NCBI GenBank assembly: GCA_944390125.1
Contig: CALXOX010000001.1
Span: forward strand, 332,990 to 396,989
DNA from: an uncultured Alphaproteobacteria bacterium
GTDB taxonomy: Bacteria > Pseudomonadota > Alphaproteobacteria > Rs-D84
DNA length: 64,000 nucleotides
Direction of reading: 5' to 3'
The position numbers and the translations under genes are program-made. The stretch's first letter is position 1. Each line of letters starts with the position of its first letter. Below the pieces are notes generated by a model that was not told where the DNA came from, searched no databases, and saw only the letters and a program-made list of their open reading frames with translations. Positions 47,258-55,854 of this stretch are shown one piece after another.

Positions 47258-48133
47258 TTATATCTCCAATTTTTTTGCAGTCATATCAGAACAAATTCTT
47301 GGGGTCAGACCAGTTAAAACACTACCTGGACCAACTTCAACTGTTTCTGTTATACCCAATTCATGCATTTTTAATACGGATTCACGCCAATGCACACCAT
47401 GCGTAATCTGATAAACTAAAGCTTCTTTTATTTCTGCTGGGTCACTCATAGGTGCGGCTGTTTTATTAGAAATTAAAATTGCTTTTGGTGTTTTTATTTC
47501 AATATTTTCCAACGCTGCGCGCATTTCTTCTGCGGCAGGTGCCTGAATTCGACAATGAACTGGAACGGACAAAGCCAAAGGCATAGCACGTTTTGCACCG
47601 GCTTCTTTTGCAAGAGCCATCGTTGCTTCAACAACATCTTTTGCACCAGAAATTACAACTTGTCCTGGTGAATTATCATTTGCAACATCACAATCCGTTT
47701 GTGCGCAAATTTCGCGTACTTTTTCAATGTCTAACCCAAGGATAACTGCAGTTAAACCTTCGCCAACTGGAACTGCACGTTGCATGGCATCACCACGCAG
47801 ACGAAGTAGGCGTGCTGTGTCTGCAACAGATAAAGCGCCTGCTGCACATAACGCTGTATATTCACCCAAAGAATGTCCAGCAACGTATTCGGTTAGAGGT
47901 GTACCACTTGCGCGAAGCATTGCAATAGATACTGCCATAATAGCAGGTTGTACATTTGTGGTTAGAGTCAGGTCTTCCATAGGACCATTAAATATAATAT
48001 CTGATAATTTCTGGTTTAGCGCATCGTCAACTTCATCAAAAACAGCGCGTGCGTCTGGGTTGTTTTCGTATAGTTCTTTTCCCATACCTACGGCCTGCGA
48101 GCCCTGTCCTGGGAAAACGAGAATAGATGACAT
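47258..48133 (-). CDS. fabD: Malonyl-CoA:ACP transacylase
   Basis: Loads malonyl onto ACP. 291 residues: FPGQGSQAVGMGKELYENN at the N-terminus, the catalytic Ser in AGHSLGEYTAL, an Arg in LRLRGDAMQ and the His in VPVHCRIQAPAAEEM, ending in VGPGSVLTGL. Pair with fabG. fabH and acpP are not in the window. Confidence 0.96.
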   Translation of the reverse strand: MSSILVFPGQGSQAVGMGKELYENNPDARAVFDEVDDALNQKLSDIIFNGPMEDLTLTTNVQPAIMAVSIAMLRASGTPLTEYVAGHSLGEYTALCAAGALSVADTARLLRLRGDAMQRAVPVGEGLTAVILGLDIEKVREICAQTDCDVANDNSPGQVVISGAKDVVEATMALAKEAGAKRAMPLALSVPVHCRIQAPAAEEMRAALENIEIKTPKAILISNKTAAPMSDPAEIKEALVYQITHGVHWRESVLKMHELGITETVEVGPGSVLTGLTPRICSDMTAKKLEI

Positions 48134-48188
48134 ATAAACTCCTTTGAATCGAGTCCATTATAGAATTGAAAAAACACAATCGCAAATA

Positions 48189-48761
48189 TTATCTGACTGT
48201 ATTAGCTTGTGCCGCTTGGTGTGTTTGTTGGTCTTTAACTTTACGAATGGAAAATTCGCAACCACAATAATTTTGGCGATAAAAGTCAGATTCACGACCA
48301 ATTTTTTGACGTAATGCTTCATCCCATTTTACTGGGATATATTGAATACCCAATGCAGATTGACCTGCTTTATCAACCTGAGATTGGTCTTTGTGGCGTG
48401 ATACACCAAACACAGAACTTACCGTGTCATAACCATGTTCTGCGGCCCACTTCTTTGCATATTCAAAACGAAATAAAAAGCATTTGCTGCAACGGGCACC
48501 GCGTTCTGGTTCATTTTCTAGCCCACGTACAGCATCACGCCAGGCGTCGTGATTATATTCACCAATAGCGTATTTAACACCCAATTTTTCACAATATTTA
48601 ATTTGTTCTTGTAATCGCTTGTCATATTCTGCAGCAGGAAAAATATTCGGATTAAAAAACAAAACTATAAAGTCTTCTACACCGGATATTTCTCCGTCTG
48701 CTAATTGTTTTATTGCACCCGCACTGCATGGTGCACAACAAGACATAAGAACTAATTTCAT
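48189..48761 (-). CDS. queH: Epoxyqueuosine reductase QueH
   Basis: Last step of queuosine synthesis: reduces epoxyqueuosine in tRNA to queuosine. It is the non-cobalamin alternative to QueG. The 190-residue protein has the family cysteines: MSCCAPCSAG at the N-terminus, GARCSKCFLFRFEYA at about 94-108, SSVFGVSRHKDQ, and YCGCEFSIR near 165. Starts 1 bp after the upstream 87-aa gene. Confidence 0.94.
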   Translation of the reverse strand: MKLVLMSCCAPCSAGAIKQLADGEISGVEDFIVLFFNPNIFPAAEYDKRLQEQIKYCEKLGVKYAIGEYNHDAWRDAVRGLENEPERGARCSKCFLFRFEYAKKWAAEHGYDTVSSVFGVSRHKDQSQVDKAGQSALGIQYIPVKWDEALRQKIGRESDFYRQNYCGCEFSIRKVKDQQTHQAAQANTVR

Positions 48762-49025
48762 TTATCTAATTCTGTGTTGACGCAATCTAATTGCGCGTTT
48801 AACTAATGTAAAGGCCTTATTAAAATCTTGCACTTTCAATGTAATAACATTGTTTTCATCAATTGTACTGCCAGGTATTCTTTCATTTAAGTAATTGAAC
48901 AGTTTACATTTTTTAGCAGAATTACACTCAATTGCGGAACGGCAAGAATTACAATACATCGTACCAACAAATTGATCTTTTCCTTCGGTATTTATTTTTA
49001 TTCCAATTTTACCATTTATAAACAT
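48762..49025 (-). CDS. Small cysteine-containing protein between metG and queH
   Basis: An unrecognised 87-residue protein with no signal peptide. Four clustered cysteines (MYCNSCRSAIECNSAKKCKLF, residues 24-44; CxxC-x7-C-x5-C) look like a zinc or iron-sulfur binding module. The C-terminus is Arg-rich (RAIRLRQHRIR), which could bind nucleic acid. Given its position between a tRNA synthetase and a tRNA-modifying reductase, tRNA-related work is possible, but this is guesswork. Confidence 0.6.
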   Translation of the reverse strand: MFINGKIGIKINTEGKDQFVGTMYCNSCRSAIECNSAKKCKLFNYLNERIPGSTIDENNVITLKVQDFNKAFTLVKRAIRLRQHRIR

Positions 49026-49037
49026 ATTTAACCTTTT

Positions 49038-51041
49038 TTAGCCTTTATATTCTGTTCCTAACTTTGAATCTTCGTTTAATTCAATTATTTCATCTGCATT
49101 TTCGCCTAAACCTAATTCAGCAGCACTGCACATCATACCAAAAGATTCTGTGCCCGCAACTGTTCTTTGAGTTATAGGTTTCTTTGCCCCTGGTAATACA
49201 CAACCAACTGGTGCCAAAACGCCGATAAAGCCTTCACGAACATTTGGTGCGCCGCATACAATCTGCAAATCATGATTTGTTCCATCATCTACAGTCAAAA
49301 TATGCAAATTATCACGGGTTGGATGTTCTTTTACCGCAACAATCTTTGCAATGATAGGTTTTGGCGTGTTATCAACCTTTGGCGCATATTTTTCGGTCAA
49401 CGTCGCGACTGCTTCATCATCTATACGAGTAAACAGATTTTCAGGAACTGTAAATTCTGTACCATCTGCAATGCGTGGCGCATAATTTTCTGGCCAAGAC
49501 AAGTCTAAATCTGCTTTGAATATTTTACGCATTTTTTCTGCTGCATCTGGGATGAAAGGAGCAGATACACGAGCATATAAATCAATCAACTGGAAACACT
49601 GATTTAACACTGCTGCTGCAGAGTCTAAGTCTCCGTGTTTAACCAAGGCCCATGGTTCTTTTACGGTCATATATTCATTACCAATTGCGTACAGCGAACG
49701 TAAAGCAACAATCGCGGCACGGAATTCGCATGCGTCCAGCGCAGTCGTCAGTTCAGATAATTTTTCATTTATCTGTGTAGTTAGTGCGTTATCAGCAGCA
49801 CCTGCTTTAGGTACATTTAAACCAAAGTTTTTTTCAGTCAATTTGCAAACACGTGAAACAAAATTTCCTAACATACCATTCAGGTCTTTGTTTACGATGT
49901 CAGCGAAGCGAGAGAAAGTAAAATCGGTATCGTCTGTTTCTGGTGCAGATGCAATCAAAGCATAACGCCACGCGTCAGCTGGTGCGATTTCAATAGCTTG
50001 GTCTAAAAAGACGCCACGATTTTCAGATTTAGAGAATTTTCCACCTTCAAAGTTCAAAAAATTCATGGCTTTTAATTGGTCAACCGTCTTCCAGTTATCT
50101 GCCAAAGCCAATTGCTGTTGTGGGAATAATACTGCGTGGAATTTAACATTATCCTTACCCATAAATTGTGCGTAATGTGCACCAGAATTTTTCCACCAAG
50201 ATTCCCAATCTTTATTGGCGGCCTGTGAAATAGAAACATAACCCCATGGTGCATCAAACCACACATAGAAAACTTTATTTTCGAATCCTTCTTTGTTTAC
50301 AGGAATACCCCACGATAAATCACGAGTAATAGAATAATCTTGTAAACCAGCCTTTGCCCAACCTTGAGCGATGTTTGTAGCTGTCTTTGACCAGTCTTTA
50401 GAATTTGTGGTCAACCAATCTTCCCATAATTGTTGGGCTTTTGAGGCCAAGAAAAATAGATTTTTTGTTGGTCTCATTTCAATATTCGTACTACCAGATA
50501 TCGTACTGCGTGGGTTTAGCAGTTCTGTTGCTTCATAAGTTGCGCTGCATTTATCACATTGGTCGCCACGAGCTTTTTCGTAACCACATTTTGGACAAGT
50601 TCCAACCAACTGACGGTCGGCCAAGAACATATTATCGTCAACCGAGAAAGGTTGCAAAGTTTCACGTTCTTCAATTAAACCTAATTTATCAAGACGTAAA
50701 AATAAATCTTGAACCAATTTTTCTTGTAACTCAGTATGCGTACGTCCGTAAAGGTCAAAAGACAGATTAAAATCTTTTACTGCCCGTAAGTGCTTTTCAT
50801 AGTACTTGCTAGAATAGTCAAAAGGCGTCATTTTTTCTTTCATAGAACCGACAACAACAGGTGTACCGTGTTCGTCAGCGCCACAGATATATAATACATC
50901 GCGCCCCCGTGCACGACAAAAACGAGCATAAATGTCAGAAGGTAACCAGCAACCAATCAAATGCCCTAAGTGCAATTCTCCATTTACGTATGGCAAAGCA
51001 GATGTAATTAAATATTTTTGTTTTTTATTGTCGTTTGTCAT
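49038..51041 (-). CDS. metG: Methionyl-tRNA synthetase with PheT-like tRNA-binding tail
   Basis: Charges elongator and initiator tRNA-Met. 667 residues: class I HIGH as YVNGELHLGHLIG (about 18-30), the CP zinc domain with CPKCGYEKARGDQCDKC, KMSKS-equivalent GGKFSKSENRGV near 335, the anticodon helical domain, and a C-terminal OB-fold at about 560-665. That tail (AKIVAVKEHPTRDNLHILTVDDG, CGAPNVREG, FGMMCSAAELG) resembles the N-terminal domain of PheT here more than the usual MetG tail. Translation signal AAAGGCG; a terminator-like attenuator is 13-44 nt upstream. Confidence 0.97.
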   Translation of the reverse strand: MTNDNKKQKYLITSALPYVNGELHLGHLIGCWLPSDIYARFCRARGRDVLYICGADEHGTPVVVGSMKEKMTPFDYSSKYYEKHLRAVKDFNLSFDLYGRTHTELQEKLVQDLFLRLDKLGLIEERETLQPFSVDDNMFLADRQLVGTCPKCGYEKARGDQCDKCSATYEATELLNPRSTISGSTNIEMRPTKNLFFLASKAQQLWEDWLTTNSKDWSKTATNIAQGWAKAGLQDYSITRDLSWGIPVNKEGFENKVFYVWFDAPWGYVSISQAANKDWESWWKNSGAHYAQFMGKDNVKFHAVLFPQQQLALADNWKTVDQLKAMNFLNFEGGKFSKSENRGVFLDQAIEIAPADAWRYALIASAPETDDTDFTFSRFADIVNKDLNGMLGNFVSRVCKLTEKNFGLNVPKAGAADNALTTQINEKLSELTTALDACEFRAAIVALRSLYAIGNEYMTVKEPWALVKHGDLDSAAAVLNQCFQLIDLYARVSAPFIPDAAEKMRKIFKADLDLSWPENYAPRIADGTEFTVPENLFTRIDDEAVATLTEKYAPKVDNTPKPIIAKIVAVKEHPTRDNLHILTVDDGTNHDLQIVCGAPNVREGFIGVLAPVGCVLPGAKKPITQRTVAGTESFGMMCSAAELGLGENADEIIELNEDSKLGTEYKG

Positions 51042-51157
51042 ATTTTACGCCTTTTATAAAAAATACGGACGCCCAACGGGGCGTCCCAGGAATCCCGTCA
51101 GAATTTTTTATTCAAGATTAGTTGTGCATTCGCATTTATCATATTCCGAATTAAAAC
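51042..51157 (-). promoter_or_regulatory. Leader of metG with probable attenuator
   Basis: Between tRNA-Val and metG the minus strand has GACGGG (51100-51095) able to pair with CCCGTT (51080-51075 region) as an antiterminator, overlapping a terminator stem GGACGCCC / GGGCGTCC. The only promoter I see is upstream of the tRNA genes, so the hairpin would have to be read through to express metG. What controls it is not visible; no full T-box motif is present. Confidence 0.5.
51055..51086 (-). terminator. Terminator/attenuator before metG
   Basis: Minus strand perfect 8-bp stem GGACGCCC-CGTT-GGGCGTCC followed by GTATTTTTTAT, ending 14 nt before the metG ATG. Confidence 0.85.
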
Positions 51158-51234
51158 TGGTGGGTGGTATTGGACTCGAACCAACGACCTTTACGATGTC
51201 AACGTAACGCTCTGACCAACTGAGCTAACCACCC
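51158..51234 (-). tRNA. tRNA-Val (anticodon GAC)
   Basis: A 77-nt cloverleaf: acceptor GGGTGGT / ACCACCC, D-arm GCTCAGTTGGTCAGAGC, anticodon stem TTACG / CGTAA with loop TTGACAT (GAC), T-loop TTCGAGT, encoded CCA. Confidence 0.95.
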
Positions 51235-51248
51235 GAAACTTGATTTAC

Positions 51249-51319
51249 GGTGCTTTGTCCAGAAAACCAGCAACCTTACGATATCAACGTACGCGGCTGA
51301 CCAACTGGGCTAACCACCC
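51249..51319 (-). pseudogene. Degenerate tRNA-Val copy (anticodon-like GAT)
   Basis: Immediately upstream of tRNA-Val and on the same strand. The 5' half is nearly identical (GGGTGGTTAGC, CAGTTGGTCAG, ACGTTGA-ATCGTAA), but the D-stem has GCC for GCT and CCGC for AGCG, the anticodon would read GAT (Ile), the T-arm no longer folds (GGTTTTCTGG) and the 3' acceptor does not pair fully. The flank CGAAACT is also duplicated, pointing to a tandem duplication followed by decay. Confidence 0.75.
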
Positions 51320-51331
51320 GAAACTCAACGG

Positions 51332-51359
51332 ATTATATCAAAGAAAAATCAGATTGCAA
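51332..51359 (-). promoter_or_regulatory. Promoter of the tRNA-Val/metG unit
   Basis: Minus strand TTGCAA (51359-51354), 16-nt spacer, TATAAT (51337-51332), ending 12 bp before the pseudo-tRNA. The -35 is palindromic and is the same hexamer used by the plus-strand RNA promoter. Confidence 0.7.
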
Positions 51360-51382
51360 TATCAAAAAGCAGTATTTATAAT
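51354..51382 (+). promoter_or_regulatory. Promoter of structured RNA copy 1
   Basis: TTGCAA (51354-51359), 17-nt spacer, TATAAT (51377-51382). Start expected about 51389, at the first conserved base of the RNA. Confidence 0.75.
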
Positions 51383-51388
51383 ACTAAA

Positions 51389-51555
51389 CGCAGCGGGTGT
51401 TCTGCTGTTGGGCTTAGAAACCTAATGAACGCGCCTGAATATCAGGTGAAAATCCAACCATTGGTTGGAGTGTGCTGAATATATTGAATAAAGCACGCAA
51501 TTCGTTCAATTGTTTCTAAACTCCAACCACCCGAATTTTCTGGTGGTTTTTGTTT
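51389..51555 (+). ncRNA. Structured RNA element, copy 1
   Basis: An RNA of about 167 nt with its own promoter and terminator and no reading frame. Order: conserved GCAGCGGGTGTTCTG; small hairpin CCTGA / TCAGG followed by GAAAAT; CCAACC (51454-51459); GGTTGGAG (51463-51470); hairpin A GTGCT-[GAATATATTGAATAA]-AGCAC; hairpin B CAATT-CGTTC-AATTG; TTTCTAAA; CTCCAACC (51521-51528); terminator ACCACC / GGTGGT plus T-tract. GGTTGGAG can pair either with the upstream CCAACC or across hairpins A and B with the downstream CTCCAACC; the latter overlaps the terminator stem. This is the layout of a switch or of a compact branched sRNA. I know no described family that fits. Confidence 0.7.
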
Positions 51556-51593
51556 AATATAACAAGGAGTAAACATAACATACCAAAAATTGT

Positions 51594-51622
51594 TTGAATA
51601 TTGATTGGTGGACGGGTATAAT
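51594..51622 (+). promoter_or_regulatory. Promoter of structured RNA copy 2
   Basis: TTGAAT, 17-nt spacer, TATAAT; RNA start about 51629 at the conserved GGCAGCGGG. Confidence 0.75.
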
Positions 51623-51628
51623 GTTTGA

Positions 51629-51798
51629 GGCAGCGGGTGTTCTGTTGCTGGGATTACAAACCCATTCAACACGTGTCAGAGATGACAGAAAATATCTCCA
51701 ACCATTGGTTGGAGTGTGTCGAATATATTGAATAAGACCGCAATTTCGTGTTGAATTGTTTGTAAACTCCAACCACCCGAATTTTCTGGTGGTTTTTG
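51629..51798 (+). ncRNA. Structured RNA element, copy 2
   Basis: Same plan as copy 1, 240 bp downstream. Small hairpin TGTCA / TGACA followed by GAAAAT; CTCCAACC (51696-51703); GGTTGGAG (51707-51714); hairpin A GTC-[GAATATATTGAATAA]-GAC; hairpin B CAATT-TCGTGTTG-AATTG; TTTGTAAA; CTCCAACC (51767-51774); terminator ACCACC / GGTGGT plus TTTTTG. The stems differ from copy 1 but stay paired (CCTGA/TCAGG versus TGTCA/TGACA), while the 15-nt loop is identical. The gene for a 65-aa HTH-like protein starts 28 bp after the terminator. Confidence 0.7.
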
Positions 51799-51826
51799 TT
51801 TATTCGGGCTTTACGGAGTTTTTACA

Positions 51827-52024
51827 ATGCGGTTGGGACAAGAAATTGAAAAAATACGGAAAGAACAAGGGTTATCAATTGTATATATGTGTAATATTTT
51901 TAATACAGATGAACGAGGGTATAAACTTATTGCTGCAGGATTGCGCCGACCAGATGTTTTTGGTTTGATTATGTTTATAGATGTAACGAAGTGTTGTTTG
52001 AATTCTTTAATTACATGTAAATAA
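51827..52024 (+). CDS. Small Cro/CI-like HTH protein
   Basis: A 65-residue protein reading LGQEIEKIRKEQGLSIVYMCNIF ... GYKLIAAGLRRPDVFGLIMFI, which matches the helix pattern of a Cro/CI (XRE) DNA-binding domain: first helix RLGQEIEKIRKEQG, then L-S-x-x-x-x-C (where Ala is usual) and a GLRRP turn in place of the usual G-x-R-x-P. Two adjacent cysteines near the end (KCCLN). Shine-Dalgarno ACGGAG. It directly follows structured RNA copy 2, so it may be expressed by read-through. Function as a repressor is inferred. Confidence 0.55.
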   Translation: MRLGQEIEKIRKEQGLSIVYMCNIFNTDERGYKLIAAGLRRPDVFGLIMFIDVTKCCLNSLITCK

Positions 52025-52050
52025 ACCCGCGCAAAATGCGCGGATTTATT
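52024..52050. terminator. Bidirectional terminator
   Basis: CCGCGC-AAAAT-GCGCGG with ATTTATT on one side and TTTAT on the other, between the HTH gene and accC. Confidence 0.7.
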
Positions 52051-52051
52051 A

Positions 52052-53449
52052 TTACTCATCTGATTTTTCAGATTCTTTTTCTTTCTTTTTTTCGGCTTTT
52101 TCTCGTTCTGCCGTCAAATAAGATTCCAGCCAATGATTATCAAAGTTCAGTGTTTTTACATCACGATTCTTTAATAATTTTTGTTGCAAAGGTATTGTGG
52201 TTTTTACGCCCTCAATAACAAATTCATCCAGTGCACGTGTCGCACGCATTATACATGCAGGCCTGCTTTGTGCATGAACAATCAACTTTGCAATCATTGA
52301 ATCATATGTTGGTGGAATTGTATAGCCTGTATACACAGCGCTATCAACACGAACACCCAAACCACCGGATGGTGCATACAAAGATATTTTACCTGGGTTT
52401 GGAATAAATGTTTCTGGATCTTCTGCATTGATACGGAATTCAATTGCATGACCGTGCGGCACAACGTTTGATTGTGTGTACCCCAGTTTCTCGCCGGCTG
52501 CAACACGAATTTGTTCGCGCACCAAATCAATGCCATATACCATTTCTGTTACAGGGTGTTCCACCTGCAGACGAGTATTCATTTCTAGAAAATAGAATTT
52601 ACCGTCTTCAAACATAAATTCGAATGTTCCAGCATTTACATAACCCATTTTCTTTGCAGCGTTTTTGCATATTTCAATCATATCATCGCGCTGTTTTTGT
52701 GTAAGAATTGCTGCCGGACATTCTTCCATAACTTTTTGGTTTTTACGTTGCAGCGAGCAATCACGTTCACCAAAGATTACAACGTTCCCGTGCTTATCGC
52801 CAAGAACCTGAAATTCGATATGGCGTGGATGCATCAGCAATTTTTCCATATACAACGTATCGTCGCCAAAGCCAGATTTAGCTTCGTTCTTAGTCATTTG
52901 GAATGCTTCTGGCATCTGTTCTGGTGACATAACTGGGCGAATTCCACGACCACCACCACCAGCTGCAGCCTTTAACATAACTGGATAGCCAATTTTTTCT
53001 GCCCAATCTAATGCGTCTTCCAATGTTTCAACGGCACCATCTGAACCTGGTACAACTGGCAAACCACATTTTATCGCAGTTTGTTTTGCATTTACCTTAT
53101 CGCCCATTTTTTCAATCATGGCGGCAGATGGCCCAATCCAAATCAGTCCATGCTGTTCTACTTTTTGAGCAAAGTCTGCACGTTCTGACAAGAAACCATA
53201 TCCTGGATGGATAGCGTCTGCGTTAGTCAATAACGCTGCCGTTAAAATTGCAGACTCATTTAAATAAGAATCTTTTGAAGGTCCTGGACCAATACAAACA
53301 GATTCGTCCGCTAACTGAACGTGCATAGCATTTTTATCAACAGTGGAATACACTGCAACAGTACGAATACCCATATCACGGCATGCACGAATAATGCGCA
53401 GTGCAATTTCACCACGGTTGGCAATTAAAACTTTTTTAATTTGTGACAT
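52052..53449 (-). CDS. accC: Acetyl-CoA carboxylase biotin carboxylase subunit
   Basis: ATP-dependent carboxylation of biotin on AccB, first step of fatty acid synthesis. 465 residues: [23 protein letters not shown], the ATP-grasp glycine loop [27 protein letters not shown] and the C-terminal RMRI-like domain, ending in a Lys/Glu-rich tail (residues 440-465) not needed for catalysis. It follows accB by 14 bp. Confidence 0.97.
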   Translation of the reverse strand: MSQIKKVLIANRGEIALRIIRACRDMGIRTVAVYSTVDKNAMHVQLADESVCIGPGPSKDSYLNESAILTAALLTNADAIHPGYGFLSERADFAQKVEQHGLIWIGPSAAMIEKMGDKVNAKQTAIKCGLPVVPGSDGAVETLEDALDWAEKIGYPVMLKAAAGGGGRGIRPVMSPEQMPEAFQMTKNEAKSGFGDDTLYMEKLLMHPRHIEFQVLGDKHGNVVIFGERDCSLQRKNQKVMEECPAAILTQKQRDDMIEICKNAAKKMGYVNAGTFEFMFEDGKFYFLEMNTRLQVEHPVTEMVYGIDLVREQIRVAAGEKLGYTQSNVVPHGHAIEFRINAEDPETFIPNPGKISLYAPSGGLGVRVDSAVYTGYTIPPTYDSMIAKLIVHAQSRPACIMRATRALDEFVIEGVKTTIPLQQKLLKNRDVKTLNFDNHWLESYLTAEREKAEKKKEKESEKSDE

Positions 53450-53463
53450 TTTTTATTTGTTGC

Positions 53464-53919
53464 TTATTCTATAACTATAATAGGTTGATCGAATTCAACG
53501 GCTTGCCCATCTGTTACCAAGATTTCTTTTACAACGCCGTCTTTATCAGACTTGATAGGATTGAATGTTTTCATCGCTTCTATCAAAGCAACAGTATCCC
53601 CTGCTTTAATTTGTGCACCGACAGACGTGAATGGTTTTGCGCCTGGTTCTGGTGCCAAATAAGCAACACCGACCATAGGAGATTTTAATGCATAACCATT
53701 GATAGCTTTTTCTGTATCAGTTGGCTCACTATTTGTATTTTTTGACTCTGTGGCGATTGGAAAATTAGGCATTGCAACTGCCGTGGCGCCTTGCTGTTTA
53801 GATAAATGAATGTGTTTACGATATACACCAAATAAAAATTGACGTTCTAAATCTAATTCTGTAATACCCATTTCATCCATGATTTTTGACATAGATTCAA
53901 CGGTTGCTCTAAAAGACAT
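53464..53919 (-). CDS. accB: Acetyl-CoA carboxylase biotin carboxyl carrier protein
   Basis: Carries biotin between AccC and the carboxyltransferase. 151 residues: helical N-terminus, Pro/Thr/Glu-rich linker (about 60-80), and the biotinyl domain with the attachment motif [10 protein letters not shown] (Lys near 115). First gene of accB-accC. Confidence 0.96.
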   Translation of the reverse strand: MSFRATVESMSKIMDEMGITELDLERQFLFGVYRKHIHLSKQQGATAVAMPNFPIATESKNTNSEPTDTEKAINGYALKSPMVGVAYLAPEPGAKPFTSVGAQIKAGDTVALIEAMKTFNPIKSDKDGVVKEILVTDGQAVEFDQPIIVIE

Positions 53920-53960
53920 TTTTTCTATCCTTTTATATGTATACTTGTACTAAGTACTTA

Positions 53961-53994
53961 TAAAAATACCCAATGTGGTGAAATTTTACCACAA
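53961..53994 (-). terminator. Probable terminator of rnpA-yidD
   Basis: Minus strand TGTGGT / ACCACA stem with 8-nt loop followed by TTGGGTATTTTTA. Confidence 0.5.
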
Positions 53995-54006
53995 TCAGCC
54001 CTGTTG

Positions 54007-54246
54007 TCAAGGGACAGGGTCATAGCCAAAACCGCCCCCTGGTCTGCAGCGCAGTATTCTGCGTATTCCAAGTAATGTTCCTTTCCATATACCATACTTT
54101 TCAATAGCTTGACGAGTATATTCACTGCATGTTGGGATGAATCTGCAAGCTGCGCGCCCACCTATAAAAGGAGAAATACAAGACTGATAAAATAATACGA
54201 ATTTAACAGCCACTTTTTTAGCTAAATTTGACAAAGGGCTAGGCAT
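54007..54246 (-). CDS. yidD: Membrane protein insertion efficiency factor YidD
   Basis: A 79-residue amphipathic protein that helps YidC-dependent membrane insertion. Family motifs FYQSCISPF, CRFIPTCSEYTRQAIEKYG and CRPGGGFGYDPVP. Its start overlaps rnpA by 8 bp, as commonly seen. yidC, the usual next gene, is not here. Confidence 0.94.
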   Translation of the reverse strand: MPSPLSNLAKKVAVKFVLFYQSCISPFIGGRAACRFIPTCSEYTRQAIEKYGIWKGTLLGIRRILRCRPGGGFGYDPVP

Positions 54247-54589
54247 TTGTTATTTCAGCGTTTAGTTTCTTTATATAATGCAAGGCTTTACGCATAGCTT
54301 CACGACCGTCTGTGCGATTTGTCTGAAGTATGCCGCGTCTTGCGATAAATATATAGTCTAAGTTGTCACACATGTATTTTTCATTAAAGCGAATCCAGTC
54401 GCGCAACAAGCGCTTTGCACGATTTCTATCAACAGCAAATTTGAACAGTTTTTTCGTAACAACTAGACCGTATTGAGGGTCTTCTGTAAAGTGTGCCGGA
54501 CGAGCACGTACGAAGAATAGTGCACAACGCGCGTTTATATCATTCTCGCCAATTAAAAAGTTTTGATGTTTCTTTATAGTATTTCTCAT
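54239..54589 (-). CDS. rnpA: Ribonuclease P protein component
   Basis: Protein subunit of RNase P, which makes tRNA 5' ends. ARCALFFVRARPA and the RNR signature KFAVDRNRAKRLLRDWIR identify it. I start it at 54589 (116 aa) because the frame extension to 54625 adds hydrophobic residues absent from the family. rpmH, almost always directly upstream of rnpA, is missing here: mreB is divergent instead. Confidence 0.93.
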   Translation of the reverse strand: MRNTIKKHQNFLIGENDINARCALFFVRARPAHFTEDPQYGLVVTKKLFKFAVDRNRAKRLLRDWIRFNEKYMCDNLDYIFIARRGILQTNRTDGREAMRKALHYIKKLNAEITNA

Positions 54590-54655
54590 ATCGGCTATAT
54601 AATACCACAATATACGTATAAGCAAATAAAAAACACAAAATTAGTGTATGGCTGC

Positions 54656-54684
54656 TTGATTTTTTGCTTATCAGGTTTTATAGT
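54656..54684 (+). promoter_or_regulatory. Promoter of mreB
   Basis: TTGATT, 17-nt spacer, TATAGT; Shine-Dalgarno AGGGG before the ATG at 54715. Confidence 0.7.
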
Positions 54685-54705
54685 GCAAAAAAATCACTAC
54701 ATTAG

Positions 54706-55762
<1,057 letters not shown>

Positions 55763-55764
<2 letters not shown>

Positions 55765-55791
55765 AAAAACTGGCATTTGCCAGTTTTTTAT
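55763..55791. terminator. Terminator of mreB
   Basis: AAACTGGCA-TT-TGCCAGTTT followed by TTTAT. Confidence 0.85.
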
Positions 55792-55854
55792 TTGGGATTT
55801 TTTTGTCTAGATTTTATTGCTTTATATTGCAATAATACTTATTGCACTGGACGA

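Noticed and set aside
51811-52059. Minus-strand 82-codon frame opposite the small HTH gene
   Set aside because: It runs through the accC-side terminator, and the plus-strand frame has a better start signal and HTH-like content.
53958-54161. Alternative minus-strand frame overlapping yidD
   Set aside because: yidD is unmistakable in the other frame (CRFIPTCSEY); this is a shadow.
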